A stretch of DNA of 22,032 nt from Thermoleptolyngbya sp046719575 (GTDB lineage: Bacteria > Cyanobacteriota > Cyanobacteriia > Elainellales > Elainellaceae). The notes below the pieces were generated by a model. That model saw only the letters and a list, made by a program, of their open reading frames with translations, searched no databases and had not been told where the DNA came from. Of this stretch, positions 7,033-15,150 are shown piece by piece. Each line of letters opens with the position of its first letter. The first letter of the stretch is position 1. The translations under genes were made by a program, and so were the position numbers. Location of the stretch: positions 1-22,032 of the forward strand of contig JBDNCP010000080.1 in assembly GCA_046719575.1 (NCBI GenBank). The letters are read 5' to 3'.

Positions 7033-8370
7033 ATGACAGATGTGCTGCACACGCTTCTGAGTTCGCAAGGCTACATTCCGCACGGGCACTGTTATCTATG
7101 GCAACCCTGGCTAGTGCGGCTACATGTAGGGTCTAATGCAGCGATCGCCTTGGCATACTTTTCTATTCCAGTACTCCTAGTGTATTTCGTCACCCAGCGC
7201 AGAGATGTACCGTTTAATTGGGTCTTTATGCTGTTTGGCGCGTTTATTGTGGCTTGTGGCGTGGGGCATTTAATGGATATCTGGACGATCTGGCATCCTA
7301 ACTACTGGCTATCGGGTGTAGTTAAGGCAATCACTGCCGTGATCTCTTTGTATACTGTGCTGGAGCTGGTTCCGTTGATTCCCCAGGCGTTGGCGCTGCC
7401 CAGTCCAGCCCAGCTAGAAACTGCTAATCGAGAGCTAGAACAAGCACTCCGCGAGCTACGGCAAACCCAGGCGCAATTGATCCAGGCAGAAAAACTTTCT
7501 AATTTGGGACAGTTGGTTTCGGGCATTGCCCACGAAATCAACAACCCGGTGAACTTTATTTATGGCAATCTCAACCATGTGAATAGCTATACGCAGGAGA
7601 TACTCGATTTGCTGTCGTTGTATCGAGAAGCTGTTCCCCAGCCTGCGCCTGCACTAGCAGCGGCTTTGGCTGAGAGCGATCTAGCGTTTATCGAGACTGA
7701 CCTGCCCAAGACCCTTTCCTCGATGAAGATTGGCGCAGATCGAATTCGTCAGATTGTGCTGTCGCTGCGTAACTTTTCTCGCGTAGACGAAGCGGACATG
7801 AAGCCCGTGAATATTCACGATGGCATCGACAGTACGCTGATGATTTTGCAGCATCGTCTCAAGTCAAAGGGCGATCGCCCCTGCATTCAGGTGGTGCGTG
7901 AGTATGGCAACTTACCACATGTGGAATGCTACGCGGGACAGCTAAACCAAGTGTTTATGAACCTCTTGAGTAATGCAATTGACGCACTGGAGGAAGCCTC
8001 TGAGAAATTAAAAGAGCCGAAAGCTTGCTCCGAAAACAGAATTTCATACTGCATGAATCCAATCATCAAAATTCATACGCAGATGATGCAAGCTGACGGT
8101 GACGAAAATCAGGTTGAAATCGCAATTACAGATAATGGAATTGGCATTCCTGAAGCTATTCAAGAAAAGATTTTTGACGCTTTTTACACTACAAAACCGA
8201 TTGGCAAAGGTACAGGACTAGGATTAGCCATTAGCCATCAAATCATCACCGAAAAACATCGAGGCAAGCTGATTTGTGAATCCAAGTTTGGACAAGGCAC
8301 AACCTTCAAGATTCGGATTCCGCTCCAGCAGCGGGCGGCTCGTGCCGCAGCCGCAGCCGCAGCGAAATAG
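7033..8370 (+). CDS. Ethylene-receptor-like sensor histidine kinase
   Basis: About 445 residues. Residues 30-120 form three hydrophobic spans matching the ethylene-binding domain of plant ETR1: IALAYFSIP, then FNWVFMLFGAFIVACGVGHL, then VVKAITAVISLYT. Spacing equals ETR1: Tyr42, Ile45, Pro46, Cys75 and His79 match Tyr32, Ile35, Pro36, Cys65 and His69, the last two being copper ligands. The residue matching Asp25 is Asn35. A coiled linker (about 125-160) leads to the phospho-acceptor His167 (GIAHEINNPVNF). The ATPase has an N box (QVFMNLLSNAIDAL), G1 (ITDNGIGIP), F/G2 (FDAFYTTKPIGKGTGLGLA) and G3 (GQGTTFKI). There is no receiver domain, and the tail is Ala-rich. The frame also opens at a TTG (7003); I prefer the ATG at 7033, though neither has a good ribosome-binding site. 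It probably senses ethylene or a similar small ligand; its partner regulator is unknown. Confidence 0.9.
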   Translation: MTDVLHTLLSSQGYIPHGHCYLWQPWLVRLHVGSNAAIALAYFSIPVLLVYFVTQRRDVPFNWVFMLFGAFIVACGVGHLMDIWTIWHPNYWLSGVVKAITAVISLYTVLELVPLIPQALALPSPAQLETANRELEQALRELRQTQAQLIQAEKLSNLGQLVSGIAHEINNPVNFIYGNLNHVNSYTQEILDLLSLYREAVPQPAPALAAALAESDLAFIETDLPKTLSSMKIGADRIRQIVLSLRNFSRVDEADMKPVNIHDGIDSTLMILQHRLKSKGDRPCIQVVREYGNLPHVECYAGQLNQVFMNLLSNAIDALEEASEKLKEPKACSENRISYCMNPIIKIHTQMMQADGDENQVEIAITDNGIGIPEAIQEKIFDAFYTTKPIGKGTGLGLAISHQIITEKHRGKLICESKFGQGTTFKIRIPLQQRAARAAAAAAAK

Positions 8371-8418
8371 CCCGAAGCGCTATACAATGCCAGATGTTGA
8401 GCAGAAAACCTTTGGGCT

Positions 8419-9258
8419 ATGACGCAGGTGGCGATTCCGCAGGCTCCGATTCCGGTGGTGGTGAATGGCGCGACGGGCAAGATGGGGCGCGAAACCATCA
8501 AGGCGATCGCCGCTAGCAAAGACATGACGCTGGTGGGGGCGCTGGCCCGCAATCCGGAATATATCGGGCAGGATGTGGGCGAAATCATCGGCTGCGGCCC
8601 CCTAGAAGTGCCCATTCTTAACGATATGCAGGGCACGCTGGCGCTGGCATCGCAAGAAAAGCAGCCCGCCGTGATGGTGGACTTTACCCATCCTGATGTG
8701 GTGTATGAGAATGCGCGGGCGGCGATCGCCTACGGGGTGCGTCCTGTCATCGGCACAACAGGGCTGAGCGTGGAGCAGCTTAACGACCTGGCGGATTTTG
8801 CCGACAAGGCCAGCATTGGCTGTCTGGTGATTCCCAATTTCTCAATTGGTGTGGTGCTGATGCAGCAGGCGGCGGTGCAGGCCTCGCGCTATTTCGACCA
8901 TGTGGAAATTATCGAGCTGCATCACAATCAAAAAGCCGACGCACCCAGCGGCACGGCGATCCAGACTGCTCAGCTTTTGGCCGAATTTGGCAAAGCGTTC
9001 AACCCGCCCACGGTGCAGGAAACCGAAAAACTCCCCGGCGCACGCGGCAGCCAGACCGACGACGGCATCCGCATTCACAGCATCCGGCTGCCCGGCTTGA
9101 TTGCCCATCAGGAAGTAATCTTTGGCGCACCGGGGCAACTGTATACCCTGCGCCATGACACGAGCGATCGCGCATCGTATATGCCCGGTGTGTTGCTCTG
9201 CATTCGCAAGGTGCTGGCGCTAAAGTCGCTGGTCTATGGGCTGGAAAAGGTGCTGTAG
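8419..9258 (+). CDS. dapB: 4-hydroxy-tetrahydrodipicolinate reductase DapB
   Basis: 279 residues. NAD(P)H-dependent reductase of the diaminopimelate pathway to lysine and peptidoglycan, acting in the cytoplasm. The N-terminal nucleotide-binding motif VNGATGKMGRE is at about residues 14-24. The substrate-binding signature IELHHNQKADAPSGTA is at about 163-178, and the C-terminal LYTLRHDTSDRASYMPG segment is typical of the family. Length is normal. It starts 48 bp after the sensor kinase on the same strand, so read-through is possible, although the TATACAAT stretch at 8381-8388 could carry its own -10 box. It is convergent with mutS2 across only 60 bp. Confidence 0.96.
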   Translation: MTQVAIPQAPIPVVVNGATGKMGRETIKAIAASKDMTLVGALARNPEYIGQDVGEIIGCGPLEVPILNDMQGTLALASQEKQPAVMVDFTHPDVVYENARAAIAYGVRPVIGTTGLSVEQLNDLADFADKASIGCLVIPNFSIGVVLMQQAAVQASRYFDHVEIIELHHNQKADAPSGTAIQTAQLLAEFGKAFNPPTVQETEKLPGARGSQTDDGIRIHSIRLPGLIAHQEVIFGAPGQLYTLRHDTSDRASYMPGVLLCIRKVLALKSLVYGLEKVL

Positions 9259-9275
9259 CGAGACAGGCGGCGATC

Positions 9276-9319
9276 GCCTCATTACAATCGCCTCATTCTC
9301 GCCTCATGCTTGCCTCATT
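9276..9319. repeat. GCCTCAT motif repeated 4 times between convergent genes
   Basis: GCCTCAT(T/G) starts at 9276, 9290, 9301 and 9312, spacing 14, 11 and 11, filling almost the whole gap between the dapB stop and the mutS2 stop. The first copy overlaps a HIP1 site. No terminator hairpin is obvious here, so the function is unknown. Confidence 0.75.
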
Positions 9320-11868
9320 CAATCAATATAGGCAACTGTTACGCCAGAGCCGCCGTCCGCCGGTTCCGCAGGCTCAAAGCGCGACACTTGCGGATGCGCT
9401 TTTAGAAAGGCGTGAACGCCCTGCCGCAGCTTGCCCGTGCCGTGCCCGTGGATGATCCACAGCGGGCCCGCCTGAGCGCTGGCGATCGCCCGTTCCAGTT
9501 CTATCTCTGCATCGGCCACGCGGCTGCCCCGCAGGTCGATGGTGTTCTTAGAGGTACGAATCGCGGGGGCTTCTGGTGGCTTTTCCTCTCCAGGCTTCTC
9601 TGGTTGCCGCCGCTTTTCTGCGCTTTGTCCCCTGGCTGCTGGTGCCTGCTCCTGGGCGGGCAGTTCTGCTTTCTCCCCTTGCAGCGACTCCACATCCGCC
9701 AGGGAAACGGTCATCTTCATTAGCCCAAAGCGGACGGTGAATTCGCCGCTGTCGTCGGGATTGGTCAGCACTTCGGCCACCTGGCCGAGGCGGGGAATCC
9801 GGACGCGATCGCCCGCTTTGGGGCGAAATCCGGGTTTCGGCTTGGGTGGAGCCTGTCGAGAGGGCAGATGGCGATCGGCCAGACCGTTCAGAGTTTCGGT
9901 GGCCTGCTGGGCTGCTTGGGCGCTGGCGGGGCCGCGCTGGAGTTGGCGAATCACCTTGGCAATGTCGCCCTTTGCCTGGGCGATCGCCGCCTGCACCGCT
10001 TCTTCTTGCTGCTGCTGCAAGTCCCGCTCGCGCTGGCGCAGCAGTTCTGCCCGCTGCAAGATTTCCTGATGCAGCCGCTCGGTTTCTCGAATCAATTGTT
10101 CCGCAGATTTGGTCTTTTCTTCTTGCTGGCGGCGCTGCTGCTCCAGTCCAGCAATCACGCGGTTTACGTCGCTTTCTGAGCCTGCGCCGATTTGCGCCCG
10201 GGCCGCCTCCACGATTGCTGGGTTGAGGCCGAGCCGCTGGGCGATCGCCAGCGCATTTGATCGCCCTGGAATGCCCCACAGCAGCCGATAGGTCGGCGAC
10301 AGGGATACATCGTCAAACTCCACCGAGGCATTTTCAAACCGCTCGTCTTGATATTTCAGCGCTTTTAGCTCGCCATAGTGGGTGGTGGCAATGGTGAGGG
10401 CGGCGTGGTCTGCTAGATAGCGGAGGAGGGCGATCGCCAGGGCGCTGCCTTCCGAAGGATCGGTGCCTGCGCCCACTTCGTCGAGGAGAACCAGGGAAGG
10501 GGATAGGGTGGCGGGGGGATGGGGTAGCGGGGTGTTGGAACCTGCTTCCTGCTCTTCTGCGCTCTCACCCCCATCGTCTCCCAATGCCGCCAAAATCCGC
10601 CCAATCCGCCGGATATGCCCAGAAAACGTAGACAAGCTCTGCTGGAGCGACTGCTCATCGCCGATGTCGGCCAGGACTTGATGAAACCAGGGAATCTCCA
10701 CGGGTTCGCGGGCAGGAATGAATAGCCCCACTTTCGCCATCAGCGCTGCTAGCCCCAGGGTTTTCAACGTCACCGTCTTGCCGCCTGTGTTGGGCCCAGT
10801 GATGGCGACGACGCGGATCTGTGGCTGGATCACCAGATCGATCGGCACGACAGCAGGCCCCTGCTCGTGCTGCTGCTGCCAGACGAGGAGCGGATGGCGG
10901 AGTTGGCGGAGGGTGATGGGAGAGTGGGGGTGTGCGGCTCTGGCACTGGCTTCCTCGCTCCTGACTCCTGATTCCAGACTCCCAAATTCCACGAAGCGGG
11001 GGGGATTTGCGCTGAGCCAGAGGGAATAGCGGGCACGGGCGGTGGCGAGGTCGAGGGTGGTGGCGATCGCCAATAGCCTTTCTAAATCTTCCTGGACTTC
11101 GGCAACCTGTTCGCTGAGGGCGCGGCGCACGGCTTCTTCTTCTACCTGCTCTTGCTTCAGCAGTTGCCGAAGCTGGTTGCCGTGGCTGACGATGGAGTGT
11201 GGCTCTACATATAGCGTTGCGCCGCTGGTGGAGGTGTCGTGGACAATGCCGGGGATGAGGTCTTTGTGGGAAGCCTTCACAGGCAGCACAAAGCGATCGC
11301 CCCGTTGGGTGATCAGCGGCTCCTGCACGGCGTTGGCGTGGCGCTGCAAGAGATTTTGCAAAACTTGGTAAATGCGATCGCGCTGCTGTTTTAGCTGCTC
11401 TCGAATGCTGCCCAACTTGGGACTGGCGCGATCCATAACGCGGCCGCGCTCGTCGATGCAGCGGTAGATTTCTTGCTCCAGTTCGGGATACGTCCGCAGA
11501 TCCTCAACTAGGGCATTGAGCTTGGTCAGGTCGGGATACTGATCAATCGTGCGGCGGAGGGTGCGTGCGCCAGAGAGCGTGGTGGCGATCGCCAGCAAGT
11601 CGTCGCCGCTTAAGATGCCTTGCAGCCCGGCCCGCTCCAGTGCGTCGCCAATGTCCTGAATGCCTTCAAAGCTGAGCGAAACGGGCAGCGTCGTTTCAAG
11701 CTGATAGACCTCGCGGGTTTGCGCCAGCAGTTCCTCACTCTCGGCTTGGCTATCGGGAATTCGCAACTCCTGCGCTACCCTCGCGCCTAGCTTGGTGGCG
11801 GCAAAGGTCGCAAGGTGCTGGCACAGGCGCGGCCATTCCAACAGATTGAGGGTTTCGGCTTGGATCAA
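9319..11868 (-). CDS. mutS2: MutS2 family ATPase/Smr-domain protein
   Basis: 849 residues, longer than the usual ~780. MutS2 proteins act on recombination intermediates and, in some bacteria, on collided ribosomes. The core and clamp regions (1-290) are followed by the ATPase with Walker A GPNTGGKT (358-365), DEQSLQQSLSTFSGH (about 404-418) and Walker B LVLLDEVGAGTDP (459-471). A long Gln/Glu/Arg coiled coil follows, then a C-terminal Smr domain (about 777-849) with IDLRG and HGHGTGKLR. Two insertions of low-complexity sequence sit in the ATPase region: about residues 296-318 (DNA 10915-10983, with degenerate heptamers) and about 430-457 (10498-10581), both in frame. The start is a TTG (11866-11868), which matches the family N-terminus IQ.ETL.LLEW.RLCQHL; no good ribosome site is seen. 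It lies 119 bp after the J-domain gene on the same strand. Confidence 0.95.
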   Translation of the reverse strand: MIQAETLNLLEWPRLCQHLATFAATKLGARVAQELRIPDSQAESEELLAQTREVYQLETTLPVSLSFEGIQDIGDALERAGLQGILSGDDLLAIATTLSGARTLRRTIDQYPDLTKLNALVEDLRTYPELEQEIYRCIDERGRVMDRASPKLGSIREQLKQQRDRIYQVLQNLLQRHANAVQEPLITQRGDRFVLPVKASHKDLIPGIVHDTSTSGATLYVEPHSIVSHGNQLRQLLKQEQVEEEAVRRALSEQVAEVQEDLERLLAIATTLDLATARARYSLWLSANPPRFVEFGSLESGVRSEEASARAAHPHSPITLRQLRHPLLVWQQQHEQGPAVVPIDLVIQPQIRVVAITGPNTGGKTVTLKTLGLAALMAKVGLFIPAREPVEIPWFHQVLADIGDEQSLQQSLSTFSGHIRRIGRILAALGDDGGESAEEQEAGSNTPLPHPPATLSPSLVLLDEVGAGTDPSEGSALAIALLRYLADHAALTIATTHYGELKALKYQDERFENASVEFDDVSLSPTYRLLWGIPGRSNALAIAQRLGLNPAIVEAARAQIGAGSESDVNRVIAGLEQQRRQQEEKTKSAEQLIRETERLHQEILQRAELLRQRERDLQQQQEEAVQAAIAQAKGDIAKVIRQLQRGPASAQAAQQATETLNGLADRHLPSRQAPPKPKPGFRPKAGDRVRIPRLGQVAEVLTNPDDSGEFTVRFGLMKMTVSLADVESLQGEKAELPAQEQAPAARGQSAEKRRQPEKPGEEKPPEAPAIRTSKNTIDLRGSRVADAEIELERAIASAQAGPLWIIHGHGTGKLRQGVHAFLKAHPQVSRFEPAEPADGGSGVTVAYID
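10958..10985. repeat. Degenerate heptamer repeat inside mutS2
   Basis: Four 7-base units in a row on the plus strand: CTCCTGA, CTCCTGA, TTCCAGA, CTCCCAA. This resembles cyanobacterial short tandemly repeated heptamers usually found in spacers, but here it lies inside the first MutS2 insertion, where it encodes part of LESGVRSEE. Confidence 0.7.
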
Positions 11869-11987
11869 TTGCGGCTAGGGTCTGGAGATGATTCACAATC
11901 CCTATCATTATCGAGGATCTAGCGCGTGTCAGCAATTTTGCCTAATCCGAGGGCAGAAGACCCGTCTTCCTGGTTTCAAGCCCTGGC

Positions 11988-13460
11988 TCAAGCGCTGGGG
12001 AAGTAATGGCGCAACACCGCTTCATAGGCTTCATTGACCCGCTGCGCCAGCTCTTTGCTGCCGCCAGTGTCGGGGTGGGCCGCTTTCATGGCTTGCTTAT
12101 AGGCACGTTTGAGCGATTCCGGCGTGATCGGGGCAAACGGGCCCAGGTTCAGCAGCGCCAGATAGTCGGGAATGGTGTTGCTGGGGCGCTTGGCATAGCC
12201 CTGGCTGCCGTAGGTCGATCCGGTCGAGTGTTGCCCCGCCGACTGCTTTTCCCGCAGGAGTCGCTCGACGACTGTATCGAGGGCGGCGATCGCCTCTGGT
12301 TCCCAGCCAAACAAGTGAAACACATCGGGGAATCGAGCGGCTTTTTTGCGGAGGCGCTGCAACGCAGGCAGCCACGACTGCTGCGGGTGCGTCGCCGTTT
12401 GCCAGAGCGCATCGTAGGCGCTGAAGCCACCCAGCTTGTAGATGTAATAACGATCGCCCGTGCGCGAGTCTACATGACAGCCAAACTGCTGCAACACGTC
12501 CGCCCCCGCATAGCCAATGCCGTCTTCGCCGTGGATCATCTGGTGCAGTTGTGCCAGTACGGGATGCAGCCGTCGCGCCCAGTCCAAATCGCACAGCGCC
12601 ACCCAGTCTGGCGCGTGAAACAGGGGCGTTTCGGCGTTGGCTTCGCGATGGCTAGCGCTGTATTGCTCATAGTCGCCCACGGTGCCCCAAGCAGACTGGA
12701 TGCGCTGCTGCCATTCTGCCTCGGTCTGCGGGTCGGGCAACGCTTCGGGCAGGTCAAGCTGTGCCTGAATTTGCTCAAGCTGCGCCTGCATCTGGTCGAG
12801 CCGTTGCCCAAAGTGGCGTGTGGCGGCGGCGATTTGGCTGGCGAGGATCTGGGCAAAACTAGCCGCCTGGGCGTCTAGCATATTCTGCATCTGTTGAACC
12901 GAGATTCCTGTTGCGGAACCGTTTCCTACGCCTTCTCGCAGGCGAGTTTCTACCGATCGCTGATGTTCGGTGAGTTCGAGCAAAACATCGCTGAGCGCCT
13001 GCACCTGTCGGCTCACGTCGTTGAAGGCAGCCCGCGCCCCGTTTCGAGCGCCATTTCCGGAGCTACTGTCTGCTTTCTGCTCAACTTTTTGCTCAACTTT
13101 TTGCTCAACCAGGTTTCCCAGTGGCAAGGGCAATTGTGACTCGCGGCGATTGGCCGCCCGGTTGCCATAGAGTAGGCGATCGCCCCCCTCCGGTTTATAA
13201 ATCAGCAGATCCGCCGCCTCATCCAGCACGCCCCCGCTAAAGACCAGCGTGATGGTTCCCGGCGCATAGCCTATCTTGCCGCTGTGCCAATCTTCCAACA
13301 GCGGCGCACAGTAGGACGACACCGGAAACTCCGTCGGCTGCGTCACCACCCGCGCCCCGGTCTTGGTCGCCCGCAAATAGCGCCCCGCCAACTCGGCGAT
13401 CGCCCCCTCCAGATGCTCAGATTGAATCGCGGTATTCACCCGCAGCGATTTCGGATTCAT
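11988..13460 (-). CDS. Protein with C-terminal J domain
   Basis: 490 residues. The last 60 residues form a J domain: YLALLNLGPFAPITPESL, then KRAYKQAMKAAHPDTGG with the HPD motif at 462-464, then ELAQRVNEAYEAVL. J domains stimulate Hsp70/DnaK ATPase; the C-terminal position is atypical, with no Gly/Phe-rich or zinc-finger region, so it is a specialised DnaK partner rather than a DnaJ. Residues 1-100 (EHLEGAIAELAGRYLRATKTG and a later ITLVFSGG) are a globular region I do not recognise. About 125-140 is a linker with EQKV repeats from a 12-bp tandem duplication. About 155-245 is predicted coiled coil (MQAQLEQIQAQLD). About 250-410 is a second unknown region. It is soluble, with no signal peptide. 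It sits between the TonB-family gene (63 bp upstream) and mutS2. Confidence 0.85.
   Translation of the reverse strand: MNPKSLRVNTAIQSEHLEGAIAELAGRYLRATKTGARVVTQPTEFPVSSYCAPLLEDWHSGKIGYAPGTITLVFSGGVLDEAADLLIYKPEGGDRLLYGNRAANRRESQLPLPLGNLVEQKVEQKVEQKADSSSGNGARNGARAAFNDVSRQVQALSDVLLELTEHQRSVETRLREGVGNGSATGISVQQMQNMLDAQAASFAQILASQIAAATRHFGQRLDQMQAQLEQIQAQLDLPEALPDPQTEAEWQQRIQSAWGTVGDYEQYSASHREANAETPLFHAPDWVALCDLDWARRLHPVLAQLHQMIHGEDGIGYAGADVLQQFGCHVDSRTGDRYYIYKLGGFSAYDALWQTATHPQQSWLPALQRLRKKAARFPDVFHLFGWEPEAIAALDTVVERLLREKQSAGQHSTGSTYGSQGYAKRPSNTIPDYLALLNLGPFAPITPESLKRAYKQAMKAAHPDTGGSKELAQRVNEAYEAVLRHYFPSA
13078..13109. repeat. 12-bp coding tandem repeat (EQKV)
   Basis: Unit TGCTCAACTTTT occurs at 13078-13089 and 13090-13101, with a partial third copy to 13109. 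On the minus strand it encodes VEQKVEQKVEQK in a linker of the J-domain protein. The period is a multiple of three. Confidence 0.92.
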
Positions 13461-13523
13461 GCTTGAATCTTAGCGAGTGTCAGGTTTTAAGCAGCAGACT
13501 CCGGCTTCAGGCTGCAAACAGAC

Positions 13524-14753
13524 TCATTCTCTGGCCCCTGGATCTCTGGCTCTAGTCCCTTGCTCAACCAAATTGTAGTTAAACGTGAGGTTAACGCGGA
13601 TGCGATCGCGCGTGGCGGTGCTGGGGAAGGGTTCAAACGGGGCAGATTGCTGCACAGCGGCGATCGCAGCGGCATCGGCATCGGCAAAGCCGGAGGGTTC
13701 TGCAAGCTGCAAGTCGAGCAAGTTGCCTGCGCGGTCGAGGGTGAGCCGGACGGTGACGCGATAGGGGCGATCGATGGGCACCTGCTGCCAGACTGCTTGA
13801 ACGTCCTGGTTTAACCGGGTCACGTACTCGCCCCACACGGGGTCGCGCTGGGCAGATAAGCTGGGCGGACTGGCCGCCGTCGTGCGGTCTGGGCTGGCAA
13901 TACCGTCTAACCCTTGACCGGGCGGCGGTGGCGCAGCGGCCGGGTTGCGGGCGACGGAAACCTCTGGCAACGGCTGAGGCGGTTGGGGCAATGCTGGTGA
14001 AAACTCCGGCGGGGGAGGCAGGGCGGCTTCCCAGAGCGGCTGGGGGGGCGGCAGCGGCGGCCGGGGCAGAGCGGCGGGAATGGGTTCTGGCGGCACAAAG
14101 GGAGCCGGACTCAGGGCTGGCAAGTCGCTGGGAGTGGTTGGGGCGGCAGGAGCCGTCGCAACGGGTGGGGCTACAGGAACGGGAGACGCGGTGGCTGGGG
14201 CGGGCGTGGACGGGCGCGGGGCTGGGGCGGCGGATGGAGCAGAGGGTGGGGCGATCGCCCTTGGCGCAGGTACAGGCGAGGCAGGACTAGCCGCCGGACG
14301 ACTAGCGTGGGCGGCGGGTTGAGGCAGATTTTTTTCAGATTGATCCTCGGATTGATCCTCAGATTGGTTCTCCGAAGGGGCGATCGCCGCTGTCCCGTCA
14401 TCCAGCACAGTCCCCTTGCTGCCCGCCAGCGTCATCGCGTCCTTTTGAAACTCAATGGACTTACCCGCGTTGGCGGATAAAGCGTCCACCTTTTCGCCAG
14501 CAGCTTTTTGAGACACTTGGGCACGACGTAGCGCGACTGCTTCTGCTTCTGTCTCAGAGGCATCTAGGTAAACAAACTCGATCGGCTGGGCAGGCGTAGG
14601 CGATTCGACCTGCGGCGGCTCCGGCAGTTGCCATGCCATCCAGCCTGCGGTGACCGCGCCCGCATGAAACGCCGCCGCCGCCGTCATATACAGGATTAAA
14701 TGCTTGCGCTGGCGCGTCATCACCCGCGACCGATAGCGCCCCAGTCGGCTCAT
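13524..14753 (-). CDS. TonB-family energy-transducer-like protein
   Basis: About 409 residues with TonB layout: a short basic cytoplasmic start (RYRSRVMTRQRKH), one membrane anchor at about residues 18-42, a long Pro/Ala-rich periplasmic linker (about 140-300), and a C-terminal TonB-type domain (about 310-395). The last carries EYVTRLNQDVQAVWQQ, VTVRLTLDRAGNLLDLQL, EPSG and a final AIAAVQQSAPFEPFP, as in TonB/TolA C-terminal domains. TonB couples inner-membrane proton motive force to outer-membrane transporters; no exbB/exbD is in the window. The frame is open back to 14936, but the ATG at 14751-14753 has GAGGAGA 3 nt upstream (14757-14763), and the upstream extension is Arg/Cys-rich and unlike a TonB start. 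A 12-bp coding repeat gives SEDQ units. It is divergent from petN. Confidence 0.85.
   Translation of the reverse strand: MSRLGRYRSRVMTRQRKHLILYMTAAAAFHAGAVTAGWMAWQLPEPPQVESPTPAQPIEFVYLDASETEAEAVALRRAQVSQKAAGEKVDALSANAGKSIEFQKDAMTLAGSKGTVLDDGTAAIAPSENQSEDQSEDQSEKNLPQPAAHASRPAASPASPVPAPRAIAPPSAPSAAPAPRPSTPAPATASPVPVAPPVATAPAAPTTPSDLPALSPAPFVPPEPIPAALPRPPLPPPQPLWEAALPPPPEFSPALPQPPQPLPEVSVARNPAAAPPPPGQGLDGIASPDRTTAASPPSLSAQRDPVWGEYVTRLNQDVQAVWQQVPIDRPYRVTVRLTLDRAGNLLDLQLAEPSGFADADAAAIAAVQQSAPFEPFPSTATRDRIRVNLTFNYNLVEQGTRARDPGARE
14336..14371. repeat. 12-bp coding tandem repeat (SEDQ)
   Basis: Units CAGATTGATCCT (14336-14347), CGGATTGATCCT (14348-14359) and CAGATTGGTTCT (14360-14371). On the minus strand they encode the acidic NQSEDQSEDQSEK part of the TonB-like linker. 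The copies have diverged, so this repeat is older than the perfect ones elsewhere. Confidence 0.88.
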
Positions 14754-14756
14754 GCT

Positions 14757-14763
14757 TCTCCTC
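14757..14763 (-). promoter_or_regulatory. Shine-Dalgarno site of the TonB-family gene
   Basis: GAGGAGA on the minus strand, 3 nt from the ATG at 14753. It supports this start over in-frame starts up to 14936. Confidence 0.65.
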
Positions 14764-14964
14764 ACCCCCGCCCAGGCGCAAGCCCTGTCAATCTGCGAGT
14801 TACTGTAATCAAACCACAGGATGCGACAGATCTGACGGCTTTTTTTTGCGCGGAAATACCCAATTCTAGGCATGACTCTGCACAACGCAGAACGGCTGAA
14901 AAGCAAGATACTCCGCTCCGACAGTCGTTTATCCAATTTCCTGCGTCGCGGCTGGCGGGGTTCC

Positions 14965-14993
14965 TTGGGAAGACGCGCCTTTTGCCGTAAAAT
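14965..14993 (+). promoter_or_regulatory. Candidate sigma-70 promoter of petN
   Basis: TTGGGA (14965-14970), a 17-nt spacer, then TAAAAT (14988-14993). Transcription would start near 15000, giving a leader of about 38 nt before petN. This is a pattern match only. Confidence 0.45.
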
Positions 14994-15037
14994 AGGAGCT
15001 TGAAATCATTTGCACCCGCTGTGTTTGAGATTTTGCT

Positions 15038-15127
15038 ATGGATATTTTGACGTTGGGATGGGTTTCTTTGCTGGTTTTATTCACGTTTTCAATCTCGCTG
15101 GTGGTCTGGGGGCGCAACGGTTTCTAG
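15038..15127 (+). CDS. petN: Cytochrome b6f complex subunit PetN
   Basis: A 29-residue protein with one membrane span, beginning MDILTLGWVSLLV and ending VVWGRNGF, which matches PetN (subunit VIII) of the cytochrome b6f complex almost throughout; the family is 29 residues long. PetN is a small, essential structural subunit in the thylakoid b6f complex that carries electrons from plastoquinol to plastocyanin or cytochrome c6. The reading frame is complete, ATG at 15038 and TAG at 15125. There is only a weak ribosome site (GAGA about 10 nt upstream). A second tiny membrane protein gene follows after 69 bp containing a tandem repeat, and the pair ends in one terminator. Confidence 0.95.
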   Translation: MDILTLGWVSLLVLFTFSISLVVWGRNGF

Positions 15128-15150
15128 CTGGGTTTTCCAGGGTTTTACGT

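Noticed and set aside
9548..10279. Long minus-strand frame of 243 codons, Arg/Pro/Gly-rich
   Set aside because: Out-of-frame shadow of mutS2 in G+C-rich DNA; composition is not protein-like.
11869..11987. Possible tRNA or small RNA in the mutS2 upstream gap
   Set aside because: No cloverleaf or TTCGANNC-type loop can be drawn, and no clear terminator is present.
11926..12006. 26-codon plus-strand frame from a GTG with GAGGA 9 nt upstream, overlapping the end of the J-domain gene
   Set aside because: Too short, no membrane or family features, and it lies over the upstream region of mutS2 and antisense to a confident gene; a chance frame is likely.
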